Positions 27,331 through 39,492 of a stretch of DNA of 64,000 nucleotides are shown here, piece after piece (positions within the stretch are counted from its first letter, which is position 1; every line of letters starts with the position of its first letter). The notes under the pieces are model-generated. The model was not told the origin of the DNA, made no database searches, and saw only the letters and a program-made list of their open reading frames with translations. This DNA is from Gammaproteobacteria bacterium (GTDB lineage: Bacteria; Pseudomonadota; Gammaproteobacteria; Chromatiales; Chromatiaceae). A program made the position numbers and the translations under genes. The stretch is from positions 50,788 to 114,787 of the forward strand of contig JASBTJ010000039.1 in assembly GCA_030148485.1 (NCBI GenBank), given 5' to 3'.

Positions 27331-28958
27331 GTGAGCGCAAAGCCAACCAAGCCATCGGTGGAACTCGTCAGTGATGCCCTGGGCGAGTTCCTCAAGTCGC
27401 CGCCGGCGGGCACCCCGGCCGCGGTGATCGAGGCGTTTGGCATGTTCCGCACCCAGGTGGGCAATCCGCTGTCGCCGCAGCTGTTCTATGAAATCGTCGA
27501 GCAGGCGCCGGTGGCCGTGTCCATCACCGATGCACGGGCGGACATCCTGTATGCCAATCCGGCATTCCAGCGGCTTACCGGTTATCGCCTCAAGGACGTG
27601 TTGGGCAAGAACGAATCCATCCTATCGAACAAGGCGACGCCGCCCGAGGTGTATCACGAATTGTGGTACACCATCACCAACAAGCGCAGTTGGTCCGGCA
27701 CCCTGGTCAACCGCCGCAAGGACGGCGAGGCCTATCTGGCGGAATTGACCATCTCCCCGGTGCTAGATCACGCCGGCAACCTGACCAATTTTCTGGGCAT
27801 GCACCGCGACGTCAGTGACGAGCACCGGCTGCAGCGGGAGTCCGCCCATCAGATGGCCCTGATCGAGTCGGTGCTGGACACCGCGCCCGTGGTAGTGGTC
27901 CTGATGGACGCCGAGGGACAGGTGCTGCTGGACAACCAGGAATACAAGAAACTGCTTAGCGACCTCAAACTGGGGGAACCGGCAAGCCTGCTGTTGCAGG
28001 CGCTGAGCGAGCAGGCCGGGTTGTCGCTGGCTCAGGTCCGCGATGGCTGCCAGGATTTTCACAACCTGGAGGTCAGATTGGATGCGACCGGCGCCACCGG
28101 GCCGCGCTGGTACAGTTGTTCCGGTACCTGGGTGGCAGCCCCCGACGTGACGGCCAGCACGTATTTCGACACCGCGGAAGGTAAGCCGCGCAACCTGTTG
28201 CTGTTGGCCCATGACACCACCCAGCACAGACGCGAGACCGAGCGTGCAAGGATCCAACACCTGAGCGCGACCCTGGCCGAGCAGCAACGGGTAAGCGGCA
28301 TGCGCGAGGCGCTGGCCGCCGCGACCTATCAGATCCAGAAGCCGTTGAATCTGGTCAATGCCGCCATTGGCATGATCTCGCGCACCGGCGGCGACAATCC
28401 CTTGCTGCCGGTGCTCGAACAGATCGGCGCTTCGGCCCAGCAGGCCTTCGACTCCCTCAATGCGGCCTTACCGGAAGAGCTTCCTGAATCGCGCCAGACG
28501 GTCAACGTCAACGCGCTGCTGCGCGAATTGTTGGATCTGGCTACCGACGCATTGCTGGCCGGGGGGTGGTGGTGACTTGGCAACCTGCGGTAATCCTGCC
28601 CCATGTGATCGCACAAAAGCAGCAGTTGCGCGGCCTGTTCAAGAACCTGATCGACAACGCCATCCAGGCGTTGGGCGAAAGCCGAATAGCGGAAAGAGAG
28701 TTGACCATTCGTACCCGTCAGCAGCGAAACGACCTGGTGGTGGAGATACAGGACAACGGGCCCGGCATTTCCCCCGCGGACCGGGGAATCGTTTTCGAGC
28801 CGCTGTACAGCAACTGGCGTCGCAAGCGCGGTCACGCCGGCATGGGCCTGGCGATGGCCCAGGAGATCGCCAACGGCCATGGTGGCGAGGTCGAGATAGA
28901 CACCGAGTTCGAGGGTGGCTGCCTGGTGCGGGTAGTGCTGCCGGCCGGGGAGGGCTGA
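27331..28958 (+). pseudogene. nifL: nifL, redox/nitrogen anti-activator, frameshifted
   Basis: NifL holds NifA inactive when oxygen, ADP or fixed nitrogen are high. The first frame (27331-28575, from a GTG) has PAS1 (QAPVAVSITDARADILYANPAF, FAD-type, with W in KRSWSGTLVNRRKDG), PAS2 and the H-domain, then stops at a TGA in TGGTGGTGA. The rest, the GHKL ADP-binding domain, continues in the -1 frame (28566-28958) with N box LIDNAIQAL, G1 DNGPGI and G2 GHAGMGLAMA. One extra G in the G6 run at 28561-28566 would restore LAGGVVVTWQP, the expected family reading. This is either a sequencing slip in the homopolymer, a real mutation, or slippage. Confidence 0.9.
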
Positions 28959-28968
28959 CAAGATCGTG

Positions 28969-30549
<1,581 letters not shown>

Positions 30550-30593
30550 CATAGCGGCTGCATCTCCGCGCCGCTGGTCACCAGGGAACCGAC

Positions 30594-30614
30594 GGGGCCA
30601 GACTCGATTGATGC
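30594..30614. repeat. Fragment of the GGTCAGACTC repeat family
   Basis: GGGGCCAGACTCGATTGATG resembles the start of the copies at 61995 and 63911. Confidence 0.55.
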
Positions 30615-30785
30615 AGCTATCGTAGGGCGCAATAACCGCAGGGCATTGCGCCGAATCCAGTCCGCCGCGCAGCGGCACAAGGCCTTAGGTTGTGCGGCTC
30701 AACGCTTGAGCCGGGTTTGATTCGATGCATGTGGCGCAATGCGGCTTTGCCTTGTTGCACCCTACGCCCGTTGGCGCCTTTGCCT
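30615..30785. repeat. Palindromic 171-base repeat, tandem copy 1
   Basis: Begins AGCTATCGTAGGGCGCAATA. Its ends are inverted: GTAGGGCGCAATAA near the left and TTGTTGCACCCTACG near the right, with CATTGCGCCG/CGGCGCAATG further in. MITE-like, no coding. Confidence 0.85.
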
Positions 30786-30956
30786 AGCTATAGTAGGGCG
30801 CAATAACCGCAGGGCATTGCGCCGAATCCAGTCCGCCGCGCAGCGGCACCAGGCCTTGGGTTGTGCGGCTCTATGCTTGCGCAGGGTTTGATTCGATGCA
30901 TGCGGCGCAATGCGGCTTTGCCTTGTTGCACCTTACGCCCATTGATCCCTTTGCCC
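30786..30956. repeat. Palindromic 171-base repeat, tandem copy 2
   Basis: Begins AGCTATAGTAGGGCGCAATA; about 90% like copy 1 with the same period of 171 bases and inverted ends. Confidence 0.85.
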
Positions 30957-31199
30957 AGGTCTGAGCGATGGACCTGCTGACGGGGGGGCAGCCGAGGGAT
31001 GCCCAGTGAAACCGCCGCCCTGGGGCCAGAGCCGTGCTGACGACATCCTGCCCTTCGCGCCGCCGACCCGGGTCCACCTCGCGTTGCTTCGTGTCGCCGT
31101 AACAGCCGGTTATCACGTACGATTTAGGTACAAGGAATTTATGTATCCCGCTCCTTCGTTCGCCTGGTCGGAACGATCTCCGGGGTGTCTGGCATTGTG

Positions 31200-31502
31200 A
31201 TGTTTTTTCTCATCGGCGCACTGTTGCTCGTGGTTGTACTTGGGACCGCCCTCTTGTGGCGGATGGAAGCGAGCCTGGTCTGGAAATTGATCGGCTGCCT
31301 GCCTGCGGCCGGCTTGGCGTTGGGGATTGGCGCGTTGCTCATCAGCTTCCAAATGACCCCGACGGGCCACAACCTGTGGCCCTTTGAAGTGATCATCTGG
31401 AGTACGGCGGGCGTCGTGTGTCTGGCCGTATTCTTCGCGGTGCGCTGGTTGGTCCAGCGGCTCGGGGGAGCCGGACCTGACGGGCGCAGCCGGCGGGGTT
31501 GA
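31200..31502 (+). CDS. Small membrane protein, unknown
   Basis: 100 aa from ATG 31200 (an in-frame GTG at 31185 would add five residues). Three hydrophobic segments: MFFLIGALLLVVVLGTALLW, LIGCLPAAGLALGIGALLI and EVIIWSTAGVVCLAVFFAV, with a basic C-terminus. No family recognised. It sits between the repeats and the nifB promoter and shows no nif promoter of its own. Confidence 0.5.
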   Translation: MFFLIGALLLVVVLGTALLWRMEASLVWKLIGCLPAAGLALGIGALLISFQMTPTGHNLWPFEVIIWSTAGVVCLAVFFAVRWLVQRLGGAGPDGRSRRG

Positions 31503-31626
31503 GCGGGCGCGCACTGGCGCAGCCGCGGTGCGCAGGATGGCTGTCGGCTTGTTTTCCTGCCAGGACTGGCGGCGTCCCGGCAGGTGGGCAGCCTGTGCCG
31601 TGTCATACACCGGCCTCGGCGTGGTC

Positions 31627-31642
31627 TGTCGCGATTGCGACA
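31627..31642 (+). promoter_or_regulatory. NifA upstream activator site (nifB)
   Basis: TGT-CGCGATTGCG-ACA, exact and fully palindromic as TGTCGC-N4-GCGACA. Confidence 0.82.
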
Positions 31643-31703
31643 ATTGGTCCTGACGGAAAAAAATAACCAGTTAATATCAGTAGGTTGAGATTTCCGCGTA
31701 AGC

Positions 31704-31719
31704 GGGCACGCTCTCTGCA
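31704..31719 (+). promoter_or_regulatory. Sigma-54 promoter of nifB operon
   Basis: GGGCACGCTCTCTGCA, GG-N10-GC, about 53 bases before the nifB ATG. Confidence 0.78.
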
Positions 31720-31771
31720 TAGTCCCTCCCGTAACCGAATCACAGCGGAACCTTAAGCGGGAGGATGTCCG

Positions 31772-33283
31772 ATGGAACTGACAGTGTTGGGTCAGCCGGC
31801 CGAGCAGGCCACGATCGAAGCCGAGGGTGGGTGCAGTTCTTCTGGCTGCGGCAGCGACAGCGATTCGCTATCCCATCTGCCCGATCATATCCGGGAAAAG
31901 GTACACAACCACCCGTGTTATTCCGAAGAGGCTCACCACCATTACGCCCGCATGCATGTGGCGGTGGCGCCGGCCTGTAACATCCAGTGCCACTACTGCA
32001 ACAGGAAATACGACTGCGCCAACGAGTCGCGGCCTGGCGTGGTGTCGGAACTGCTCAGCCCGGATGACGCGGTCAAGAAGGTCATGGCTGTGGCCGCCGA
32101 GATCCCCCAGATGACGGTACTCGGCATTGCCGGCCCGGGCGATCCCCTGGCCAATCCGGAACGCACCTTCGAGACCTTCCAACAACTGACCGAGAAGGCG
32201 CCGGATATCAAACTGTGCGTCTCCACCAACGGTCTGGCGCTGCCCGAGCAGGTGGAAGAGTTGTCCAAGCACAACATCGACCACGTCACCATCACCATCA
32301 ACACCGTGGACCCGGAGATCGGTGCCCAGATCTATCCCTGGGTGTATTGGAACAACCGTCGGATCAAGGGTGTGAAAGGCGCCAGGATCCTCATCGAGCA
32401 GCAGCAGAAGGGCCTGAAGATGCTCACCGACCGGGGCATCTTGGTGAAGGTCAACTCGGTGATGATCCCGGGTGTGAACGACAAGCACCTGGAGGAAGTC
32501 AGCCGGGTGGTCAAGGACAATGGCGCCTTCCTGCACAACGTGATGCCTCTTATCGCCGAGGCCGAACACGGCACCTTCTACGGTGTGATGGGTCAGCGCG
32601 GTCCCACCCACGACGAACTACAGGCCCTACAGGACGCCTGTGCCGGCGATATGAACATGATGCGCCACTGTCGGCAATGCCGTGCCGATGCGGTCGGCCT
32701 GCTGGGTGAAGATCGCGGCGACGAGTTCACCATGGACAAGGTCGAGGTGATGGACATCGACTACGAGGCGGCCATGGAGCGGCGCAAGCAAGTGCAGGAC
32801 GACATCGAAAAGCAACGCAAGATGAAGCAGGCCGGCCTGGTCGCCCTGGAAGGCCTGAGCGTGCAGAAGAAGGAGTTGCGTCCGGTATTGATGGCGGTCG
32901 CCACCAGTGGCGGCGGCATCATCAATGAACACTTCGGACATGCCAAGGAATTCCTGATCTACGAGGCCAACGCCACCGATGTGCGGTTCATCAGCCATCG
33001 CAAGGTGGAGCTGTACTGCGGTGGTGGCGATACCTGCGGCGACGGCGAATCGGTGCTCGATCAGATCATCAAGACCTTGTCCGGTTGCGAGGCCGTGTTG
33101 TGTTCCAAGATCGGCTACGAGCCGTGGGACCTGCTTGAGGCCGCCGGGATCATGCCCAACGGCGAGCACGCCATGGAGGATATCGAACAGGCGGTGGCCG
33201 CGGTGTACGCCGAGATGGCGGAAAACGGCGCGTTGGAAAAACCGGCGCCCACCAAGCAGATCGCCGCCCAGGCCGGTGCCTGA
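31772..33283 (+). CDS. nifB: NifB, FeMo-co precursor synthase (radical SAM)
   Basis: 503 aa. It fuses two [4Fe-4S] clusters and inserts carbide from SAM, making NifB-co. Radical SAM Cys motif [17 protein letters not shown] near residue 70; [13 protein letters not shown] and the K-cluster Cys in [13 protein letters not shown] follow. A NifX-like domain fills about residues 375-480 ([16 protein letters not shown]). The Cys/Ser N-terminus [13 protein letters not shown] is typical. GGGAGGA ribosome site. First of a long operon. Confidence 0.98.
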   Translation: MELTVLGQPAEQATIEAEGGCSSSGCGSDSDSLSHLPDHIREKVHNHPCYSEEAHHHYARMHVAVAPACNIQCHYCNRKYDCANESRPGVVSELLSPDDAVKKVMAVAAEIPQMTVLGIAGPGDPLANPERTFETFQQLTEKAPDIKLCVSTNGLALPEQVEELSKHNIDHVTITINTVDPEIGAQIYPWVYWNNRRIKGVKGARILIEQQQKGLKMLTDRGILVKVNSVMIPGVNDKHLEEVSRVVKDNGAFLHNVMPLIAEAEHGTFYGVMGQRGPTHDELQALQDACAGDMNMMRHCRQCRADAVGLLGEDRGDEFTMDKVEVMDIDYEAAMERRKQVQDDIEKQRKMKQAGLVALEGLSVQKKELRPVLMAVATSGGGIINEHFGHAKEFLIYEANATDVRFISHRKVELYCGGGDTCGDGESVLDQIIKTLSGCEAVLCSKIGYEPWDLLEAAGIMPNGEHAMEDIEQAVAAVYAEMAENGALEKPAPTKQIAAQAGA

Positions 33284-33294
33284 AGGAGCATCCC

Positions 33295-33585
33295 ATGGCT
33301 TATGAAATCATCGACAACTGCGTCAGCTGCTGGGCCTGTGAAGGTGTCTGCCCGAGTGGCGCGATTTCGCCGGGCACCTTGCACGGCAAGGCGCATTTCG
33401 TGATCGACGCGAAAAAGTGCACCGAGTGCGAAGGCGATTACGCGGATGCCCAGTGCGCCAGCATCTGCCCCATCGAGGGGGCCATTCTCAATCCGCTCAA
33501 GGCGTGGGCCAATCCGCCCGGCTCCCTGACCGGCATCCCGCCGGAGCGGCTTGCCGCCGCCATGGCAGAGATCCAGGCCCGATAG
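33295..33585 (+). CDS. fdxN: FdxN, 2[4Fe-4S] ferredoxin
   Basis: 96 aa. Two cluster motifs: CVSCWACEGVCPSGAI and CTECEGDYADAQCASICPIEGAI, the second with the insert usual for nif ferredoxins. Thought to feed electrons to NifB or NifH. It follows nifB by 11 bases. Confidence 0.95.
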   Translation: MAYEIIDNCVSCWACEGVCPSGAISPGTLHGKAHFVIDAKKCTECEGDYADAQCASICPIEGAILNPLKAWANPPGSLTGIPPERLAAAMAEIQAR

Positions 33586-33596
33586 GAGGCGATCCG

Positions 33597-33803
33597 ATGC
33601 ATACCCAGGTGTTGTTGTCTGCCGTGCATGCGCCGGTCAAAGGCGTGCGCCGTGCCGTGCTGAAAGGTTGGTTCCGGCGTCTTGCGTGGCGTCGTCCACG
33701 ACATACGCTCAATCCGGATTGGAGTCATGTGCCGGATCGGGTGTGGCGCAGGCATTCGGCCATGTTGACCTTTCGTCACGAGGTTGATTCGGGTGGACAT
33801 TGA
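33597..33803 (+). CDS. Small basic protein between fdxN and nifO
   Basis: 68 aa. AGGAGG lies seven bases ahead of the ATG and the stop overlaps the nifO start (TGATG), which strongly suggests translation. The protein is Arg/Trp-rich (GWFRRLAWRRPRH) with no Cys and no family I know. It may be a small partner of nifB/nifO products or a coupling peptide. Confidence 0.65.
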   Translation: MHTQVLLSAVHAPVKGVRRAVLKGWFRRLAWRRPRHTLNPDWSHVPDRVWRRHSAMLTFRHEVDSGGH

Positions 33804-34214
33804 TGGCCAAGGTGACGTTTTACGAAAAGCCCGGCTGCATCAATAACACCAAGCAGAAGGCGCTGCTCAAGGCACTGGGCCACACGGTGGTGGCGCGTAA
33901 TCTGCTCGCCGAGCTGTGGACCGGCGAGCGGTTGCGGCCATTTTTTTCTGACCTGCCGGTGCGGACATGGCTGAATCCGAGTGCGCCGCGTATCAAGTCC
34001 GGCGAGATCGACCCCTGCCAGGTGACCGAGACACAGGCCCTGACCTTGATGTGTGCCGACCCGTTGTTGATACGTCGTCCATTGATGCAGGTGGATCAGC
34101 TGCGCATGGCAGGCTTTGACGACTGCGCGTTGTTGCGTGATCTGGGTGTTCGGCAAGCGCCGGAGACCGACCTGCAGACCTGCCCCCACGGTCATGCGGT
34201 CGTAGAGGTGGAAC

Positions 34215-34222
<8 letters not shown>
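33803..34222 (+). CDS. nifO: NifO, ArsC-like nitrogenase-associated protein
   Basis: 139 aa, thioredoxin-fold, ArsC/Spx-like. N-terminus AKVTFYEKPGCINNTKQKALL has the single Cys where arsenate reductases have theirs; RPFFSDLPVRTWLNPSAPRIKSGEI and RRPLMQVDQLRMAGFD follow. NifO is linked to molybdate use for FeMo-co over nitrate reductase. ATG 33803 is chosen for its overlap; a TTG at 33800 is unlikely. Confidence 0.92.
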
Positions 34223-35815
<1,593 letters not shown>

Positions 35816-35853
35816 CCCCACACCTTACCTGCGTAGTATGAAGGAGCAGAACC

Positions 35854-36207
35854 ATGGCCCTTATCACCTTTGCCAGTAACGAATACAAGGACAAGACGGT
35901 CTACGCCGTGGCCGGCAGCCACACCGAGACCGTCCTCAAGATCGCCAAGGCCAACAAGATCCCCCTCAGCTTCGATTGTGAAGACGGCGAATGCGGCAGC
36001 TGCCTGGTGCACGTCGGCAGTATCGACAAAGCCAAACGAACCCGTATGGGCGGTCCGCTGACCGCCAAGGAAATCGACGTGCTGCGCGGACTCGGCAAGA
36101 TCAGCAAGGAAGAGATCGACACCATGGCCGTCACCGATCTGCCCACCGAATGGCGTCTGGCCTGCCAGATGATTCCTCGGGACGAAGACATTCTGGTGGA
36201 GTACTGA
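35854..36207 (+). CDS. fesII: Shethna protein II-like [2Fe-2S] ferredoxin (FeSII)
   Basis: 117 aa. Azotobacter FeSII binds NifH and NifDK under oxygen stress and locks them in an inactive but safe complex. This protein shares its layout: FDCEDGECGSCLVHV (Cys42, 47, 50), then PLTAKEIDVLRGLGKISKEEID, DLPTEWRLACQMI and the DEDILVEY end. The helical insert between the cluster motifs is the FeSII hallmark. AAGGAG ribosome site. Confidence 0.9.
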   Translation: MALITFASNEYKDKTVYAVAGSHTETVLKIAKANKIPLSFDCEDGECGSCLVHVGSIDKAKRTRMGGPLTAKEIDVLRGLGKISKEEIDTMAVTDLPTEWRLACQMIPRDEDILVEY

Positions 36208-36209
36208 CC

Positions 36210-36788
36210 GTGTACGCCGCGGCGATGAGTAAAGATATTGTGGACGCCACGGTTCGGGGGGTGCATTCCCATCTCATGGCCTACGCCCATGGGCGGGTCA
36301 ACGACGACCCGCTGGCCTGTATGTTCGCTACCTGGCGAAGCGGTGGTGGGGCCTTGCCGGATTGGATGGGCCTGTGCCCCGAGGACTTCAAGGTGATGAT
36401 GAATCATCACTTTCCCGGCGTCCCGTACGAATATCCCGAGGCAGGCCACGCCGTGCCCGTGGATCGCCATGACGAGGTCGACGAGTTATATAAGTTGATG
36501 GTCATGCACCGCGCCAACCAGTCGGTGTCGGAGGCATGGGTCGCCAAGATCGTCGCCTTCGGCTGCATGGGCAGCGACCATCTTTGGCAGGACCTGGGGC
36601 TGTGGTCGCGGCCAGATCTGACCGGTCTGATGAACCGCAACTTTCCCACCTTGCGCAACGAAAAAAACATGAAGTGGAAAAAGTATCTATACAAGCAGTT
36701 ATGCGAAGCCGAGGGTATCTACACCTGCCGGTCGCCGTCCTGTGAGGTGTGCGTCGACTACCAGGCCTGCTTCGCTTCGGAAGACTGA
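36210..36788 (+). CDS. nifQ: NifQ, molybdenum donor for FeMo-co
   Basis: 192 aa from GTG 36210, which has GGTGGAG eight bases ahead; ATG 36225 is the other choice. NifQ carries a Mo-Fe-S cluster bound by the C-terminal C-x4-C-x2-C-x5-C motif, here CRSPSCEVCVDYQAC near the end. GCMGSDHLWQDLGLWSRPDL and LMNRNFPTLRNEKNMKWKKYLYKQLCE are family blocks. Begins two bases after the FeSII stop. Confidence 0.95.
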   Translation: MYAAAMSKDIVDATVRGVHSHLMAYAHGRVNDDPLACMFATWRSGGGALPDWMGLCPEDFKVMMNHHFPGVPYEYPEAGHAVPVDRHDEVDELYKLMVMHRANQSVSEAWVAKIVAFGCMGSDHLWQDLGLWSRPDLTGLMNRNFPTLRNEKNMKWKKYLYKQLCEAEGIYTCRSPSCEVCVDYQACFASED

Positions 36789-36795
36789 GCGGCCG

Positions 36796-37716
36796 GTGGA
36801 CTCGCAAAGCCTCCTGCATGATCGCGCGGTAGGTGCCTATCTGGGCATGGCCGTGGGCGACGCCTTGGGCGCCACCGTGGAGTTCATGACGCCGGCGGAA
36901 ATCGCGTCGGTCCATGGTGTGCACGACCGTATTGTCGGCGGCGGCTGGCTCAAGCTTCGCCCCGGCGCGGTCACCGACGACACCGAGATGGCGTTGGCGC
37001 TGGGCGACAGCATCCTGGCCCATGACGACGTGGTGCCCGCCGCGGTCGCGCAGGCGTTCAGCGACTGGATGTGTAGCAAGCCGGTGGATATCGGCAACAC
37101 GGTGCGGCGCGGCATTGTTCATTATCGGCACAGCGGTGAACCCCACGTGCCGTATCACGAGCAAGGTGCGGGCAACGGCGCCTGCATGCGATCGCTGCCG
37201 GTCGCCCTGGCGACCCTGGGCGAGCCGGACCAGCGGATACGCCGGGCGGTCCTGGACCAGGCGCATGTGACTCACCACAACACCCTGTCAGACGACGGTT
37301 CGCTGTTTGTGGTCAAGCTGACGCAAGCCGCGTTGTCGGGCACATCCCGGCAGGTGCTGGGGGCCCTTATCGATCAATTCCAGAGCCGTCTGCCGGCGTT
37401 CCGCTACCACGGTCGACAGCAGCACCCCAGCGGCTTCATCGTTGACACCCTGGTGGCGGTATTTCAGGCCTTTATTGCAGGCGGTAGCTTCGAGGCGGCG
37501 CTGATCGATGTGGTCAATCGCGGTGGTGATGCGGATACCACCGGGGCCATCCTGGGCATGATCGCCGGCGCGCACTACGGTCGCCAAGGTATCCCGATAC
37601 GCTGGTTGAACGTACTGGATAGTGACGTGGCGCAGCGTTGCGAGCGACAGGCCGGGGCGCTGCTCGCGCTCAGCGCCGCAGCCAATCACCCGTTGATGCG
37701 AGGGCAGGTATCGTGA
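36796..37716 (+). CDS. draG: DraG, dinitrogenase reductase-activating glycohydrolase
   Basis: 306 aa from GTG 36796. DraG takes ADP-ribose off NifH Arg101 to reactivate it. Manganese-binding residues are seen in GAYLGMAVGDALG, PGAVTDDTEMALA and VNRGGDADTTGAILGMIAGA. Its partner draT is about 3 kb away on the other strand rather than adjacent. Overlaps ald by GTGA. Confidence 0.95.
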   Translation: MDSQSLLHDRAVGAYLGMAVGDALGATVEFMTPAEIASVHGVHDRIVGGGWLKLRPGAVTDDTEMALALGDSILAHDDVVPAAVAQAFSDWMCSKPVDIGNTVRRGIVHYRHSGEPHVPYHEQGAGNGACMRSLPVALATLGEPDQRIRRAVLDQAHVTHHNTLSDDGSLFVVKLTQAALSGTSRQVLGALIDQFQSRLPAFRYHGRQQHPSGFIVDTLVAVFQAFIAGGSFEAALIDVVNRGGDADTTGAILGMIAGAHYGRQGIPIRWLNVLDSDVAQRCERQAGALLALSAAANHPLMRGQVS

Positions 37717-38858
37717 GGATCGGTGTGCCCAAGGAGATCAAAAACCATGAATATCGGGTCGGTCTGACGCCGGCCGGCGTCGCGGCCTTGGTTGCGGAAG
37801 GTCACCAGGTGGTGGTGCAACGCACGGCGGGGCAGCGTATCGGTTTTTCGGATGCGGCGTACTCGGCGTCCGGTGCGACCTTGGTGGATACCGCGCAACA
37901 GGTCTACGCCTGCCCGATGATCGTCAAGGTCAAGGAACCTCAGCCCGCCGAGTATCCACTGCTATGGGAAGGGCAACTGCTGTTCACCTATCTGCATCTG
38001 GCGCCGGATCCACAGCAGACCGCGGCACTGCTTGAGCGCAAGGTCATCGGCATTGCCTATGAAACCGTCACCGACGCCGCTGGTCGCCTGCCGTTGTTGA
38101 TCCCCATGAGCGAGGTGGCCGGGCGTCTGTCCATCCAGGCCGGTGCCACCGCCATGCAGATGGCCAATGGTGGTGGCGGCATGCTGCTCGGCGGGGTGCC
38201 CGGGGTGGCCCCGGCAAGGGTGGTGGTGATCGGCGGCGGCGTGGTCGGTACGCAGGCCGCCCGGATGGCGATGGGCCTGGGTGCCGATGTGGTTATCCTG
38301 GACAACAGTCTGGATCGGCTGCGTCATTTGGACGACGTATATGGCCCGACGCTCAAGACCCGTTATTCCGATCCGGCCACCTTGGCCGAACTCACCGTCG
38401 TCGCCGACCTGGTGATCGGTGCCGTACTCATCCCCGGAAAACAGGCGCCCAAGCTGATCACGCGACAGATGGTCGGTGCAATGAAGCCGGGCGCCGTGCT
38501 GGTTGATGTGGCGATCGACCAAGGCGGTTGTGCCGAGACCGCTCGTCCCACTACCCATGCGGACCCCGTTTATCTGGTCGACGACGTGGTTCACTACTGT
38601 GTCGCGAACATGCCGGGCGCCTGCGCACGCACGGCCACCCTGGCCCTGACCAACGCGACGCTGCCTTATGTCCGTGCGTTGGCTGGCAAGGGTGTGGTGG
38701 ATGCTCTGCGTGCCGATCCCGGGTTGCTCGGCGGACTGAATGTATCGCTTGGCCAGGTTACCAATCCGCACGTCGCCCAGGACCTGGGCTACGACGTCGT
38801 GCCGGGGGAGACTGCGCTTGACGTGCTCACCGAGCTGGCGCGGCCCGAGTCCGCGTGA
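37713..38858 (+). CDS. ald: Alanine dehydrogenase
   Basis: 381 aa from a GTG overlapping the draG stop. Converts pyruvate, ammonia and NADH to alanine and back. Seen: MRIGVPKEIKNHEYRVGLTP, KVKEPQPAEYPLL (Lys), YLHLA (His), the Rossmann GGGVVGTQAARMAMGLGADV and MPGACARTATLALTNAT. Its coupling to draG is unusual and suggests ammonia assimilation or NADH balance tied to nitrogenase switch-off. Confidence 0.95.
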   Translation: MRIGVPKEIKNHEYRVGLTPAGVAALVAEGHQVVVQRTAGQRIGFSDAAYSASGATLVDTAQQVYACPMIVKVKEPQPAEYPLLWEGQLLFTYLHLAPDPQQTAALLERKVIGIAYETVTDAAGRLPLLIPMSEVAGRLSIQAGATAMQMANGGGGMLLGGVPGVAPARVVVIGGGVVGTQAARMAMGLGADVVILDNSLDRLRHLDDVYGPTLKTRYSDPATLAELTVVADLVIGAVLIPGKQAPKLITRQMVGAMKPGAVLVDVAIDQGGCAETARPTTHADPVYLVDDVVHYCVANMPGACARTATLALTNATLPYVRALAGKGVVDALRADPGLLGGLNVSLGQVTNPHVAQDLGYDVVPGETALDVLTELARPESA

Positions 38859-38864
38859 GGATTG

Positions 38865-39266
38865 TCAGCTGCGGTTTTTGATGTGAGCGGCCAGCGCGCT
38901 GTCCATCGAGCGCACGTGGGTCTCGAACCAGTCCGGCAACTGCTCCTTGATCCATGCCTTTGCCATGGCGGTGGAACCTTTCGCGATACGTTGACCGAAC
39001 CGGTCAAGCTCACCGAGGACGCGTTGATGATCGGCGATATGCTCGGTGGTGGCCGGGAACCCGGTCGCCTGCATGATGATCTCTTCGCTGGCAAAGTGTT
39101 TTTGCGTGTGGGCGGCCAGTTCGGCGAAGCCATCGACGAATGCGGCCCCGCTGGCCTGTAACAAGCGGGCATGCAGGTCGAGAAATTCCTGGTGCATGTG
39201 GTCCATGCCCACATCACCGAGCAGCAGGTCGGTCTGGTAGCGGGCTTTCAGATCGGGTTGAGTCAT
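38865..39266 (-). CDS. Bacteriohemerythrin
   Basis: 133 aa single-domain hemerythrin that binds oxygen at a diiron site. Ligands: His in GMDHMHQEF, H-F-x2-E-E in QKHFASEEIIM, EHIADH and H-x4-D in THVRSMD. Likely carries or senses oxygen for nitrogenase-protecting reactions. It is the last gene of the SIR2-like operon, overlapping its neighbour by four bases, and ends six bases from ald. Confidence 0.95.
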   Translation of the reverse strand: MTQPDLKARYQTDLLLGDVGMDHMHQEFLDLHARLLQASGAAFVDGFAELAAHTQKHFASEEIIMQATGFPATTEHIADHQRVLGELDRFGQRIAKGSTAMAKAWIKEQLPDWFETHVRSMDSALAAHIKNRS

Positions 39267-39490
39267 TGGGGATTGTCCCGCCGGTGGTGGAGTTTCTTGC
39301 TCAGCTTGTTGCCGACGTAGGTGGCAAAGTCGTCGACGTTGTCATAATCCCTGTCCAGCGCGAGCTCCGCAAGCGCCTCGATGAGCCGGCGCGTGTGGGC
39401 GATCTCATCCAGGGTTCGCCCGCAGGTAATGCACCGATCGCCTTGTTCCACGCAGGTCGTTTTGCCTCGGCACGGGTTGAAGGTGGACAC
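39263..39490 (-). CDS. DUF1289-like Cys-rich small protein
   Basis: 75 aa from a GTG at 39490, two bases after the SIR2-like stop. Cys pattern NPCRGKTTCVEQGDRCITCGRTLDEIAH resembles DUF1289 proteins, whose four Cys may bind a metal or cluster. The rest is helical. It is cotranscribed with the SIR2-like and hemerythrin genes. Confidence 0.72.
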   Translation of the reverse strand: MSTFNPCRGKTTCVEQGDRCITCGRTLDEIAHTRRLIEALAELALDRDYDNVDDFATYVGNKLSKKLHHRRDNPQ

Positions 39491-39492
39491 CG

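Larger units (their letters stand above)
30550..31184. other. Repeat-filled gap after nifA
   Basis: About 635 bases without a gene. It holds a fragment of the GGTCAGACTC repeat (30594-30614), two tandem 171-base repeats (30615-30956), then unique sequence with no promoter I can name. Short ORFs here have no family features. Confidence 0.6.

Noticed and set aside
28561..28575. Programmed frameshift as the main explanation for nifL
   Set aside because: No heptamer slippery site with a following pseudoknot was seen; a homopolymer error or mutation is simpler.
30615..30956. CRISPR array
   Set aside because: Only two units of 171 bases, with no short repeat-spacer pattern and no cas genes.
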